From contig NW_018343955.1 in NCBI RefSeq assembly GCF_002099425.1, positions 13,812,001 to 13,876,000 of the forward strand: DNA of 64,000 bases, read 5' to 3'. The notes under the pieces are model-generated. The model was not told where the DNA came from. It was given only the letters and a program-made list of their open reading frames with translations, and did no database searches. Positions 11,597 through 22,711 of this stretch are shown piece after piece (within the stretch, counting starts at the first letter, position 1; each line of letters opens with the position of its first letter). The position numbers and the translations under genes were made by a program. Source of the stretch: Phascolarctos cinereus (lineage: Eukaryota; Chordata; Mammalia; Diprotodontia; Phascolarctidae).

Positions 11597-12171
11597 GTAA
11601 GTGTCATACTGATGGGACTTTTCTTTCAAAGGTGCTCAACTTTGTTAATAAAGCAGTTTTAAAATTTAGTAAAGACATTGTATGATTGATGTTGCAAAAA
11701 TGATAAATGTTAAAGGAGTTAAAGGTAGACATGTTTCTTTTTATTCCACGGGATTTTGTCCCTGCTGTGAAACAGCCCTTGCTTGTTATTGGCTTTTGTT
11801 GGCTTTAAAGCCTAGTTTGTATTGAGTAACATGAAGCATCAATACTGGAAACTAAAAAATATATTTATTTTTAATGGGAAAATATTCTGATATTCTTGAC
11901 TTTTAACTAATATTAAAAGGTAACTGATTTTATACTTTTGTAGAATTAATGTTTAAGATGAAGAATGAATATTGGTTCTGTCACTCATGACACTATATAT
12001 TTGAGATCTATATTTTTCAGTATTTTGGTAATTTATTAATATAATCATATTTCTTAAAGTTATGTGAAACTAAAAATTTATGATAAGTTTTTTCATCGTA
12101 GAATTTAAATAATATAATAAACCAATAAAAAAGAACATTCAGAACAATGCAAAATGAAAAAAAAATAAGCA
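11597..12171. other. WDR70 intron, 5' part
   Basis: No element recognised between the exon and the L1 insertion. Part of a complete intron of 5,724 bp (11597-17320). Confidence 0.6.
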
Positions 12172-12188
12172 GTACCCATCCATTTTTT

Positions 12189-13210
12189 GTCCCTCCTTTT
12201 TCATTTGGCCAATTCTACTTTTTAAGGAGTTTTTTTCTAGAGTCAATTTTTTGTTCTTCCTTTTCCAAGCTATTGGCTCTCTCTTGCATACTTTCCATTT
12301 CTTTCCCAATTTTTCTTTTACCTCTCTTATTTGACTTTTAAAATCCTTCTTGACCTCTTCCAGAAAGGCTTTTTGGGCTTGAGACCAGTTCATATTTCTC
12401 TTTGAGGGAATAAGTGTCAGGTTTTCGAGGTTTTGGATGTGGATATATTGATGGTGTTGTCCTATTCTGAATTTGTGTTTTGATCTTCCCTGTCCCCATA
12501 GTAAGAATCTGTGGTCATTGTCTGTTTCTGCTTTTTGCTCATGGTGTTTGCCTGTTTCTTGGCTTTTTAAGTTGAGTTCTTCTGCTGGAGGACAAAGGAC
12601 ACTGACCTAAGTTTCTTGTGCTAGGGGTCAGGGACCTGGTCACTGGCTTTGTGTACAGGGGCCTCGGGTGCTGGCAGCTGGAGGCAGTACGGGTCTGGCA
12701 GCTTATCTGCTGCTGAGCTGGGGTCAGCAACACTGAAGCTCTTGGGGTGAGGGTGGGAGTTCTGGCCACTGGAGGAGGTCTGCTCACTCAGGCTGCTTTG
12801 AAGCACTGGAATGTTTGGCTGCTGGAGGATGCTTACTGGTGCATGTGGTGGTTTTCCAAGTTGGAGTCTAACAGTTCCCCTGCCTGTGCCAGGGCAATTG
12901 GGAGGTCCTGTTGTTGGTGTTTGCCTGTTCAACCACCCTGGGGCTCAGGATCTTTCCCTGGTTTGCTAGGGTGGGGCTTGCTGCTGACTTGCTGGGGTGC
13001 CTCCCATCCTGTACTACTCCCCTTCCACCAGAGCAAGAGGGACCTTTCCCATTAATCCTCCAAGCTTCCTGGGCTATGAGACTGCTGTACCCTGTCTTTC
13101 TGCTGGTTCAGCTGTTCTATGGTTTTTCCTGGGGCAATATTTTCTGGTTTTTTAGAGGTCAGTAAAGGAGGATGGGAGCAACTGACTTCTTACTACGCCT
13201 TCTTGGCTCT
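12189..13210 (-). mobile_element. L1/HAL1-type 5' UTR plus start of ORF1, with TSD
   Basis: Read on the minus strand, it starts with an AGAGCCAAGAAGGCG-type L1 5' end, runs through a GC-richer 5' UTR, then opens ORF1 at MNWSQAQKAFLEEVKKDFK. A Lys/Glu-rich coiled coil with SLKSRIGQMKKE follows. It stops inside the coiled coil. GTACCCATCCATTTTTT is repeated at 12172-12188 and 13211-13227. On the minus strand this target-site duplication begins with As, as expected for L1 endonuclease. So the element is 5'-complete but 3'-truncated, with little or no A tail beyond the duplication. Confidence 0.8.
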
Positions 13211-13227
13211 GTACCCATCCATTTTTT

Positions 13228-14220
13228 TGGTCGCTTTTCTTTTATGTTCTTATATGTTAAAAAGATATATAGGTATAATCAGTGTATATAATTATTCTGA
13301 TTCTTTTTTTTATATTACCTTTTGTATATGTTTCAATATACCTTATTGTATTGTTCAAATGATATGGATTCTTTTTAAAAATTAAATTTTTTTTTTAATG
13401 ATATGGATTCTTAATGTTATGTGCGTGGTACACAAGCTGACTTTTTCAATATAATTCCAGATCAGGTGGTCTTTGTTGAATAAGAAGACTAAGCTCTAGA
13501 TTTTCTATTAGTTGATGAAATTTTTTGGCCATTACTACCTATGAAACAGATAAATGTATTCAAAGGCCTTCAGCCTGTGTGCCCTCTCCTTCTGCCAAGC
13601 CTCATCTTTGACTTATGACATATGATAGAATAGTTGTAGAAAAGAGGGAACAGGGTGCTGTTTAGACTTCCTAAAAACATTAGTTTAAGTGCCAGTTTTA
13701 AATGTGCCATCTTTGTCCAATAACACTACAGGAGCAACTGAACTATATCCATGTTGACATTGTTGCTACAAATGAAATGAAACCTGAGGACATGAATGAA
13801 TTGTAGCTGACTAGCAGGGGTGACTCACTTTTCTTTGAAAGTTTTTCTTTGAGAGGTGAATAAAGATGTGATAAAGTTGGTTTTGAAGGTGTGTCTAATG
13901 ATGAGAGATAGCATTTCACATGACACTTGTTTATCTCCCCTTGCTTTGCATATAAGGAGTATAAGCAAAAATATATTTTTTATTACTTGAAGGTATGCAA
14001 TTTATATACCAGTATCTATCTGTTGCAGAGGATAAAAGAGTACTAAAATTTTGAAGGGAATCTGACCAGAGCTTTTAAATTATGCTGATACATACTTTGA
14101 GATTTAGGATTCGGCAAACATCTAGCCACTAGGGCATCCATCCCCTCCCCAGAGTACCTTATAACATTCATTTTGTAAATATTTGTTTGTATTCTATATA
14201 TATTCATATGTATACTTGTT
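13228..14220. other. Intron sequence, nothing recognised
   Basis: AT-rich. ATGATATGGATTC occurs twice around a T-rich run near 13360-13410, perhaps the scar of a lost or very short insertion. No gene signal. Confidence 0.45.
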
Positions 14221-14224
14221 ATCT

Positions 14225-14485
14225 TCTTCCTTAGTTATTTGTATGTTGTCTCTTCCCATTAGCTCAATGAAAGCAAAGACTGGTTTTTGCCTTTCTTTTA
14301 TCTCCAGGGCTTAGCCCAGGGCCTGGTGCATATCAGGTACTTAATCAGTGCTTCTTGACTTGACTTCATACCCTGTTGAAATGTTAACTCCTATTTCACT
14401 TTTGTCTTTGTATCCCCAGGGCTTAGCACAATGGTCTACACATCTTAAACACGTAATAGATACTTGATTGATTGATTGACTTCAT
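14225..14485 (+). mobile_element. Two L2 3' ends in tandem
   Basis: Each copy has the L2 end order: 'tctccagggcttagcccagggcctggtgca' then a TTAATCAGTGCTTCTTGACT end at about 14360, and again 'tccccagggcttagcacaatgg' with an ATTGATTGATTGACTTC end at about 14485. Same strand, head to tail. Confidence 0.7.
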
Positions 14486-15985
14486 TGTGAAGATGGACAC
14501 AAGGAAGGATGGCAAAAAATATCTTGGAGAAAATTTTTTGAGATTAAGACATGTGAGAGGATGTAGGCTTGTAGGCAGTTAAGAAGCCTCAATCTTTAGA
14601 TCATGAATTTAAGATTAGAATTGGAAAGCTTAGACCTAGTGAATGTAGAACATCACAAGAATTATTGACATGGAAATGACTGACTACTGATGTGAGAATC
14701 AGTTATTCTTATTGATTAACTAGTTAAAAAAAGTTAAAACTAAAGCCAAGTTAAAGGAAGGATAAAGACATGAAGATGACACTACTGATTAGAATTGTTC
14801 CAACCTGACATTTCCATTAAGTTCAGCTGGGTAGATAGTAAAATCTTACATCTGAAAAATAGGAAATAGAGAAAATAGACATTGCTTCTATTATTATTCT
14901 ATATTGAAATTGCAAGGCCATCACAACAAGGAGACAATAAAAAACTCCAGGACCTTCCTTAGTCAACATATATTTGATCTTTTTGCCAAGTAAAGAGAGG
15001 TGGAAGGCCAAGAGTACCATCTAATTTGAATGATGCTGTTTAGCAGTATGGTAGATTGTATCTTTCTCAGAACAGTGAAAAGCAGTAGAGGGAAAAATGA
15101 GTTTGTAAAAAGCTTTATGTGAACCTTAGCTAAGCAAAAATGATTCAGAGAGCATATGTATTTGAAATTAAAAGGAGTCCATCAAAAAAACTTGCAGTGG
15201 GTCAGCTTTGCCAACATTTCTAAGGAATCTAAAATCTCTAGTTTCATTAGGTGTTATGTCAGAACTACTTCATTTGGACTCAGTGTCAGAATTCTGAAAT
15301 CCCCCTGTCTAACCATAACTTTTTGGCTTTTCACCTCTCCCTCTACTTTGCCTTAAAAAAACCCTTTTCTTTGTCCTCATCATGACCTCCAGTCTCTTGA
15401 CCCTTCAGTTCTCTTGGCTCTCTAGCCCTCTTATTATATTGTCAGTTGCACTCAGCCAAGCCTCAGCCTTGGTTCACTCTCACCATTCATCACCTACACT
15501 CCTACATATGAGCTGCTGAGCAAGGGTGGGGAAAATCACATGACTGGGTTCATTACAGATTAATGTTGCACAACCTCAACTGGACCCTCACTGCTGCTAG
15601 GCAGTCCTGTAGGTGTGGCTCTAAAGCCAGCACTGTCTCAATTTAGGTTTGATGTTGGGATAAAATAAGGCATTTGTGAGGCACTGAACATTTAACAGAT
15701 AAGGAAGTTTACTCTAGCACAGCAAATGTGCAGCAAAGATACATTAGCATTTGGTTTTTTTTTTGGATGCAGCCCTCCTTGTCTCTATCTGGACACGTTT
15801 CTGGTCAATAATCAAGGCATAGTGACTTGAATGAAAATGGGTACCCACCAGAGGCTCTATGCCTCTCATAGAGCCCATGTAGCTTGGGCTTTTTTTTGGG
15901 CCTAGAGAGGTGCGCCAAAGAAGCTAGGGCCAATTTGGTGTCATGAGGGGAGAAGCCATTAGGGAAGCCAAGGCCATAGGAAGAT
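14486..15985. other. Intron sequence, nothing firmly recognised
   Basis: No exon or clear repeat. Positions 15300-15660 are richer in C, with a frame-broken stretch (CTCCAGTCTCTTGACCCTTC and onward) that could be an old LINE or other repeat, but I cannot assign it. Confidence 0.4.
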
Positions 15986-15989
15986 AGAG

Positions 15990-16025
<36 letters not shown>

Positions 16026-16028
16026 GAG

Positions 16029-16060
<32 letters not shown>
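15990..16060 (+). repeat. Compound (GA)n(GT)n microsatellite
   Basis: About 30 bp of nearly perfect GA, a short interruption, then 11-12 GT units. The open frame on the minus strand through it is low-complexity. Confidence 0.95.
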
Positions 16061-16062
<2 letters not shown>

Positions 16063-16130
16063 GGGGAGCTGTGTCAGGAAACTGCTTCCTTGTAAGTAGT
16101 CACAGTTAGGAATAGACATATTTTAGCAGC

Positions 16131-16835
16131 CACTATTATAAAGAGCTCATGAGCATGGGATATGATATTCCCCAAAGCAAAGGAACTAGGCTTACAACAA
16201 GAAAAACTTACCTAGCAAAACTGAGTGTAATTCTACAGGGGAAAAATGTACCTTTAACGAAATTGAGAACTTCCAAGCATTCCTGACAAAAGACTAGAGC
16301 TGAGTAGAAAATTGGATATACCCATACAGGTGTCAAGAGAAGTATAAAAAGTTAAACATAAGCAAAAAATCATAAGGAACTAGCCAAGTATAAATTGTTT
16401 ACATTCCAGTGTGGGGAGATGATACATGTTTCCCTTCAGAATTCTATCATCATCTGGGATCATAGAGAAAGTTTAATTATACAGAAAGCCTGGGAGGGAT
16501 TCTGTTACATTTTGGTGGTCTTAAAAGAAGAATGGAAAAGGAAGGGAAGAGGAATTTACTGGGAGGGAGAGAGGGAAGGGAAGAATGGGAAAAATTAACT
16601 CACACTGAAGAGTTGTGCAAGTAGAAGTCTGTGCAATAAGGAAGTGGGTTTTGGGGAGAGAAGACAATACTTTTACCTCACTTTCATCTGAACTGGTCAA
16701 AAGAAATAATACACTCACATACACAGTTGAGTACAGAAGAAGCAAGATGGAAAAGGCTTAAGGGAAAGGAGAAATAAGAGAGAGGGTAGATTGAGGCAAG
16801 GATTATTCAGAAGTCATAGAAACTTTTAAGTGAGG
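16131..16835 (+). mobile_element. L1/HAL1-like ORF1 C-terminal end and 3' region
   Basis: The sense strand encodes, in decayed form, 'KELMSMGYDIPQSKGTRLTT', then a block like 'EIENFQAFL.K..ELSRKLD'. This matches the C-terminal domain of marsupial L1-type ORF1. A GA-rich 3' region follows, with no ORF2. The 3' region resembles the one on the minus strand at 59835-60480. 5'-truncated. Confidence 0.6.
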
Positions 16836-17044
16836 AATGTTATTTCTGCTGATTAAATTGTATTGATTTTTGCTGTTGAACTTTAAAAAAAAATCTTATC
16901 TAAGTTTCATGGAGTGGGATGAAACTTAAGAGATGTTTTAATTTATATTCCTCTAACTATTTCTAACTGGACATATGTTCATGTGGTCATTTATAATTTG
17001 CAAACCTTTTGAATAATCTTAATATCCTTTCACCCATTGTAGAC

Positions 17045-17130
17045 TCTCAGTCTATCAGTCAGCAAGTGTTTATAAATTTTAGTGCCAGCTGCTATGCCAT
17101 TATGTGCTGGGAATACAAATCCAAAGAATG
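17045..17130 (-). mobile_element. L2 3' end, antisense
   Basis: CAGTCAGCAAGTGTTTATAA, then CCAGCTGCTATGCCATTATG and GTGCTGGGAATACAAATCC are the antisense L2 terminus. Confidence 0.6.
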
Positions 17131-17194
17131 ATCCTTTTAGCAATAATTGAATATAAGTTGAACAAAGAATTAATTCTCATTTATCTATCCATCT

Positions 17195-17240
17195 ATATAT
17201 GTATGTATGTATGTATGTATGCATGTATGTATGTATCTAT
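17195..17240 (+). repeat. (ATGT)n microsatellite
   Basis: About ten TATG/CATG units. It ends about 80 bp before a WDR70 exon acceptor. Confidence 0.9.
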
Positions 17241-17320
17241 TTTAGGAGCATGCTATAGCTTATGAGGATAGATCGTGAGCAATTTTTCTCTAATTTTTGC
17301 GTGACTTTTCTTCCATCTAG

Positions 17321-17454
17321 GTTTCTGCCTTAGGTCTGGACCCTTCAGGTGCCCGTTTGGTAACAGGAGGATTTGATTATGATGTTAAATTTTGGGATTT
17401 TGCGGGGATGGATGCTTCCCTTCAAGCTTTCCGATCTCTTCAGCCCTGTGATTG
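17321..17454 (+). CDS. WDR70: WDR70 internal exon B (first WD repeat)
   Basis: 134 bases, 44 codons plus two bases (TG) that join the next exon to make Cys. The acceptor is TTCTTCCATCTAG and the donor GTATGT. It encodes VSALGLDPSGARLVTGGFDY, then DVKFWDFAGMD and LQPCD. It shows WD40 hallmarks: a buried small-residue strand (ARLVTGG), a D-x-D turn and the WD-type dipeptide in VKFWDF. The human protein as I recall it differs at only a few positions (GGYDY, ASFKAF, PCE). The phase agrees with both neighbouring exons, which supports one transcript. Confidence 0.97.
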
Positions 17455-17784
17455 GTATGTATTGAAATGACTACTTTTTTTCATACTTGAAGTCACAGTC
17501 TTTGATAACTCAAAGTTCAATAATTCTAAATTACTCATCAAAACTTTTTTTATTGCACAGTAACAGAATACAGTAAATTAGCACAATTTGAAAAAGACAA
17601 AATCTGTGGAGTTCCTGTGGCTTTATGACCAAAACAATTAAAGCATTATTTTAATCACTGTTCATTTCTATCCAATTTTTTTGGTATGCTCTTTTAGTGA
17701 ATTTGCCTCTATTAGTTCCCCAGAATTTTTGTTTAGGTATTATAAGAATTTATAAATATTTAAGTGAAATGACACTCTAGAATC
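17455..17784. other. WDR70 intron, 5' part
   Basis: No element recognised. Start of a complete 15,745-bp intron (17455-33199). Confidence 0.5.
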
Positions 17785-18062
17785 TTTTCACTAGGCTCCT
17801 CTCTCCTCTGATGCTGCCTGTGCTCTGGCCTCATCACCTTCATGCCTGAACAGTTGCTGCATAGTCTCCCTACCTCAGTTTCTCTTCACTGTTGTCTGTC
17901 CTCTACCCAGCTGTCAACTGACCATGTCACTTCCAGTATTTAGTGAACTCCAGTGGCTCCTTATCACCTCTAGGATCCAATATAAAATTCGGATAGGCTT
18001 TTAAAGCCTTTCCTAAACTGGCCCTCTCCACCCTTTCTAATCTCTTTATACCTTATTCTGAA
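17785..18062 (+). mobile_element. L2-like ORF2 3' part, sense
   Basis: Pyrimidine-rich, with AACTCCAGTGGCTCCTTATC, then a GGATCCAATATAAAATTC block and AAAGCCTTTCCTAAACTGG. This reads like the L2 segment 'LQWLL..RIQYKI......KAFPKLA'. Frames are broken. Confidence 0.6.
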
Positions 18063-18260
18063 ACCAAGAAGAGCTGGGTGGGCTCAAGTCCTGCCTCTGA
18101 CTCACATTGACAGTGTGGCCCTGGACAAGTCACTTAACATCTCAGTGCTTTCTAAGCCTGTAAGTAGCAGAGAAAATGCCATCTGCATTGATAGAGGAAA
18201 TTTTCTCACCTATACTAATGAAAGTAGAAATCCAGTCTCTCCCTCTTACTTGGTTCTCCA
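18063..18260 (+). mobile_element. tRNA-derived SINE, second subfamily
   Basis: GGGCTCAAGTCCTGCCTCTG and GTGTGGCCCTGGACAAGTCA form the MIR/tRNA-like head. The distal part, with TAAGTAGCAGAGAAAATGCC and ATTGATAGAGGAAATTTTCT, differs from Mar1. The same distal part is seen at 46130-46170. Confidence 0.65.
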
Positions 18261-18837
18261 GGGGAAAAAAAAGCACTTAACCCTGATTGGGGCAGGCTGT
18301 TTATGGGGGGGAGGTGGGGTAGAGTGAAATGATTGCAAGTTATTTGGAGATACTTCCTATAGATGAGACATTAGCAAAAAACTTAAAAATTTGAGTTATT
18401 ATTACATATGATGAATGAGATTATCTTTTTATTTCAAATTCTTTTTTAGGCTGCTAATACAGAGTGATAAAAAAAAAAGCTTTGACCCATAAAAATGTTT
18501 CTGTATTCAGGAATATATCATTAGATTGAAATTATTTTATTTTTCTTATATTTGGTGATTTGTTACAGGTGATAACACTCTTCTTTTTAAGAGAACGTGA
18601 TGGATGCCTTAATCCACAAAAGGCTGTTTAAGTTTACACTGGACCTTTCTTTTTAAAAATTAGAGCTGATTTAAAAATATTTTCTTGCTTTTAAATATTG
18701 CTGTCATTTCCCAATCCCATGATTCCCAAACTGATCCCTTGTAACAGAGAAGTACACAGTGACACATTAACCATGTTTGACGACTTTTCCTCATTCTTAC
18801 ACAGGGGTGTAACACTTCTCTGCCATTAGGAGGAAAG
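18261..18837. other. Intron sequence, nothing recognised
   Basis: No assignable element. Confidence 0.45.
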
Positions 18838-19400
18838 TATGGGTATATTTATCATCTATTGTAGTCAAGATTCATCATTGCATCTATCTGAGTTATGTTT
18901 TTATGGTCATTGTGTCTGTTATTCTCTTGGTTCTCTTTATCTTTATCAGTTTATCTTTGTATACTATCATAAAAGTCTCCAAGTTTTTCCTAATTTCTTC
19001 ATATTTGTGATTTCTTATAGCACAGTAATATTCCATTATATTCAAATACCAAAATTTGTTTACCACTGTCTAGTAAAACTTACTTTATTTTTGCATTTTC
19101 CTAACAGAAAAATTTCTGCTATAAATATTTTAATAGAAAAGGGAATTTTCCCCTCTGTGTCTGACCATCTTGGGATTATGGTCTACTATTGGTATTACTA
19201 GCTTTCAAAGTTTCAGTAGTTTAGTGACTTTTATAGCATAATTCCAAATTATTTTTCCAAATAGCTGGACTAGTTTATAGCCCTTTCAAGCCAGATTGTT
19301 ACTGACTTTTGCCAATTTTATGAGAATGCGATGAAGCCTTAGAGTTTTTTTTCATATTGATAGCCAGCTGGACTTATTTCATTCTCTTTTAAGGCAATGA
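18838..19400 (-). mobile_element. L1 3' end, antisense
   Basis: TTTCTTATAGCACAGTAATA, TTCCATTATATTCAAATACC and later ATAGCATAATTCCAAATTAT are the antisense L1 ORF2 C-terminal landmarks. More diverged than the copy at 3445. Confidence 0.75.
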
Positions 19401-19634
19401 TTTTGAGTTAGCATTTTTCATTATGTTTTTCAGAAGCGTACCATTGTTTTATTTCCTCTTCTGTACTTGTGGGAGATCTATCATATTGGAATACCAATTG
19501 ACTTTTGAACATGAAATGTAGAAACAGCCCCTTTCCCTTGTGCTCTCAATTGTTTGGAACAGTTACAAACCCAGAAGTAAAAGACAAACAAATAGGCTCC
19601 AAGTGTGAGCAAAGGTGAAAATAGCTAAATAATA

Positions 19635-20110
19635 ATTGAATTAATGAAATAACAATTATGTGCTGTGTCAGAGTGTGTACTAAGTACTAGGGATGACAAA
19701 AACAAAGATTCAGGATGATCCCTGCCTACAAGAAACTGACAGTTTAATAATCACAACATATAAGGGAAAGCTAGAGGTAAAAAATGGAAATGAAAAAGGA
19801 CCAGAAAAGAAATTACAAAAACATAGAATTGTATACTATATCCTCTGTCCATTGACTGGATTTGGCTGTAAAGGACAAACTCTGTTAGCTCCATAGTTGA
19901 TAACATTGGAGAACTAGCAGAAAAGAATGGGGTGGGGGAAAGCAGATTAAAAAGGAGACTATAAAAGAGAGTGAATGACAATAGAAACTAGAACTGGTGA
20001 TCAGGAAGCATGCAGTAGATCTAGCATGCAGAATAGAGATAGTTATGAGGGTTGAGAGAAGAAACTCCATCTACAGCAATGTAGTAGGAATTCATCATAT
20101 AGAAAAATAG
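19635..20110 (-). mobile_element. L2, antisense (3' end clear, remainder likely)
   Basis: The terminus at 19640-19745 has TGTGTACTAAGTACTAGGGA followed by GATCCCTGCCTACAAGAAAC. The following AG-rich sequence continues in the style of the L2 3' region but is too diverged for a firm border. Confidence 0.5.
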
Positions 20111-20193
20111 TCCTCTGTGTCTAAGGAACATCCTCTTTGTACTCTAAGTCAGAAGAACTACGTAGCTTTTGGGGAAGCACTGAGGGAAGGGAC

Positions 20194-20442
20194 AATCAAT
20201 CAGCAAACATTTATTAAGCACTCATTTGGTGCCACATGGTCCAGGATAGGGATATATTTGATAGGTTAGTTTTACCACAAATTCCATATTGCATTATAGA
20301 GCAGGAACAGTTTTTATCGAATAGTATAATAACAACAGTAAGCATTTATTAAGTGCCTGCTACATTCCAGGCACTATGGTAGGTGCTGGGAATACAAATG
20401 AAAATAATGAAATTATCCCTAGTTTCATGGAGCTTACATTCT
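20194..20442 (-). mobile_element. L2 3' end, antisense, split by the next element
   Basis: There are two L2 termini: a short one at 20194-20255 (AATCAGCAAACATTTATTAA) and a longer one from 20320 (GCATTTATTAAGTGCCTGCT, then TCCAGGCACTATGG). The longer one ends in GGAGCTTACATTCT at 20442 and resumes at 22700, on the far side of an ORF1-only LINE. Confidence 0.8.
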
Positions 20443-22699
20443 TATTAAAAAATTCATTTTTACTTTATTTTTATTTCCCTATATTCTCCCTCCCTCCTTT
20501 CTGTTCTCCAGTTATTCAGAGGGTAAGAAACACAAAATCCATTACAAGTTTGTGTAGTCATACAAAACAAATTCCTACAATTAGCTATGTCAAAAAGGAA
20601 AGAAAAGAAAATATGATTCAGTCTGTACTCTTGTGTTAAATTTTCTACTTGACTCTGATCTTTTCCTTAAGAGTACTTGGAATTTTTTATTTCATTAAAG
20701 GTCCATTTCCCTCTATTGGATTATAGTCAGTTTTGCTAGGTAAGTTTTTCTTGGTTTTAAGTCTAAATCTTTTGGCTTCAGGAATATCAATATTCTCTGT
20801 TCCTTTGTTGTGATAACTGCTAAATCTTATATGATCCTGACTGTGATTACTTGGTACTTCAGTTTTCTTTCTGACTGTTTGTAGAATTTTTTTCTTTTAC
20901 CTGGGAGCTCTGGATTTTTGGTTACAATATTCCTTGAAGTTTTCATTTTGGGATTTCTTTCAGGAGGTGATAGCCAGATATTTAAAATTTCTGTTTTGCC
21001 CTGTGGTTCTAAGCTACCTAGGCAGTTTTCTTTTATAATTTTTTTTTTTGGAAATATGATATCTTGGCTCTTTTTTAAATGTTCATAGCTTTTAGGAGTT
21101 CATTGATTCTTAAATTACCTCCCCTCAATTTGTTTTCCATGTCACTTGTTTTCCCTAGAAGATATTTCATATTTTCTTCTTTTTTTCAGTCTTTTTGCTT
21201 TGTTTTTTCATTTCTTGATCTCTCATAGAGTCCTTAGTTTCTACTTGGCCAATCCTAATTTTCAAGGATTTATTTTGTTCAGCAGTGGTTTGTACCTCTC
21301 TTTTCAAACTGTGAATTCTCTTTTCATAGCTTTCTTTTTTAGCTCTTGCTTCTTTTCCTCTATTTCCTTTATCACTCTCATTTGTTTTTTAAATCCATTT
21401 TTTAGCTCCTTTTTTCCATCCCAATGTTTTCCTTAACTCTTTTAGGAATTCTTGCTGGACTGCGGTCCAAATTGCTTTTTTCTTTGAAGCTTTACTTGTT
21501 CTTGACTCATTTTCTTCTCCTGAGTTTATGTCTTATGCTTCCTTATTGCCATAGTAGTTCTTTTTGTATGTTTATTCATTGTTGCACACAATTTTTGACT
21601 TTGTTAGTGCTGGGCTCAGGGCACTTCTTGGGGAGTGAAGGAAGGTGGAGGGTGGGAAGATGTTTGGCCTGAGCTTCCTTCTGTCCTTTCATATTCATCT
21701 GCTGCTTTCACAGCTCAGGCTTTCAGTGCTGCCAAATGGTGTGATCTGGGGTGAGGTCTGTTCACCACTCTCCTGATCAGATGTCTGCAAGTTCTTTTTT
21801 TTTCTTTTTTCTTTTTTGGTGAGGCAACTGGGGGTAAGTGACTTGCCCAGGGTCACACAGCTTGTAAGTGTCAAGTGTCTGAGGCTAGATTTGAACTCAC
21901 GTCCTCCTGACTCCAAGACCGGAGTTCTGTCTACTGCTCCACCTGGCTGCCCCTGGTCTACAAGTTCTTGATCCAGGCTTCAGTCTGTTGGCTTATCCTC
22001 TATTTGAAGTTTTAGTAGACTGCCCCCAGATTCAGTGGCTATTAGCCAGCTGGGATGTGAGCTATTAAGGGCAAAGTGGGAAAGGAGTCCCCAGGTGCTT
22101 GATGCCAGTTCAGGGTGACTGAACTGCTAGCTCCCCTCACATCTGGAACTCTTGCCTTGGTGATTCTACTGCACCTTCCACACTGGACTAGAGGCTGGAA
22201 CTGAGTTCCTGCTCAGCTCCTGGGATCAGATTTATATAACTACTCGTTGCTTCAGGAATTTCTTCCTTGCTCAGTTTACAACTAGAACCCATGCCTGCAG
22301 CTGCTTTCTCTGCCTTGGATTTCTGACCTGAAACTAAGTGATGGGTAACTGAGCTGTAAGATGGCACCTGTTTCTGCACTCAGTGCTTGTTCAGAGATTC
22401 CATGGAATCTTTACTCTTGAGCTTCCCTTCTTGGTGTCCTGTGTTTGCTTTCATTCATTCCCTGGTCTGACATGCTCCTTGTGACCATAAGTGCTCCTGA
22501 CTAGACTCTGTCCCTAATGTCCACAGACCTCTCTGTACCCTAAATCACCCCAAGCTGGAAAAATGAATCATTGTGGCTTTTTCTTGGCTTTCCCCATCAG
22601 AATTCAGTCTTGTGCATTTTTTGGATCTTTGTTGAGGAGATGTGCTGGGCAAGTTAGGTTAAAATACTTCTTCTGACTCTGCCATATTAACTCCCAAGT
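20443..22699 (-). mobile_element. ORF1-only L1 relative (HAL1-like), with TSD
   Basis: Flanked by AGCTTACATTCT at 20431-20442 and 22700-22711, which interrupts a continuous L2. On the minus strand it begins GGGAGTTAATATGGCAGAGT (an L1-type 5' end), has a 5' UTR of about 1 kb, a coiled-coil ORF1 region (about 21450-21100) and an ORF1 C-terminal region (about 20990-20690). It then runs into an A-rich tail after only about 250 bp. No reverse-transcriptase ORF2 is present. This is the layout of 'half-L1' (HAL1) elements, which rely on L1 proteins. Frames are decayed. A SINE sits inside the 5' UTR. Confidence 0.7.
21797..21955 (-). mobile_element. Mar1/WALLSI-type SINE inside the HAL1-like element
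   Basis: T-rich tail, AAGTGACTTGCCCAGGGTCA, TTTGAACTCACGTCCTCC and CCACCTGGCTGCCCC. The 14-bp duplication is GTCTGCAAGTTCTT (21783-21796) and GTCTACAAGTTCTT (21956-21969), with one mismatch. It is younger than its host. Confidence 0.9.
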
Positions 22700-22711
22700 A
22701 GCTTACATTCT

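Noticed and set aside
13356-13412. ATGATATGGATTC repeated around a T-rich run, as a retrotransposon insertion
   Set aside because: The enclosed sequence is only A/T homopolymer-like and holds no recognisable element. Slippage or a tiny duplication is as likely.
15805-16119. 104-codon minus-strand frame with a His/Thr and Ser/Leu run
   Set aside because: Produced by the (GA)n(GT)n microsatellite.
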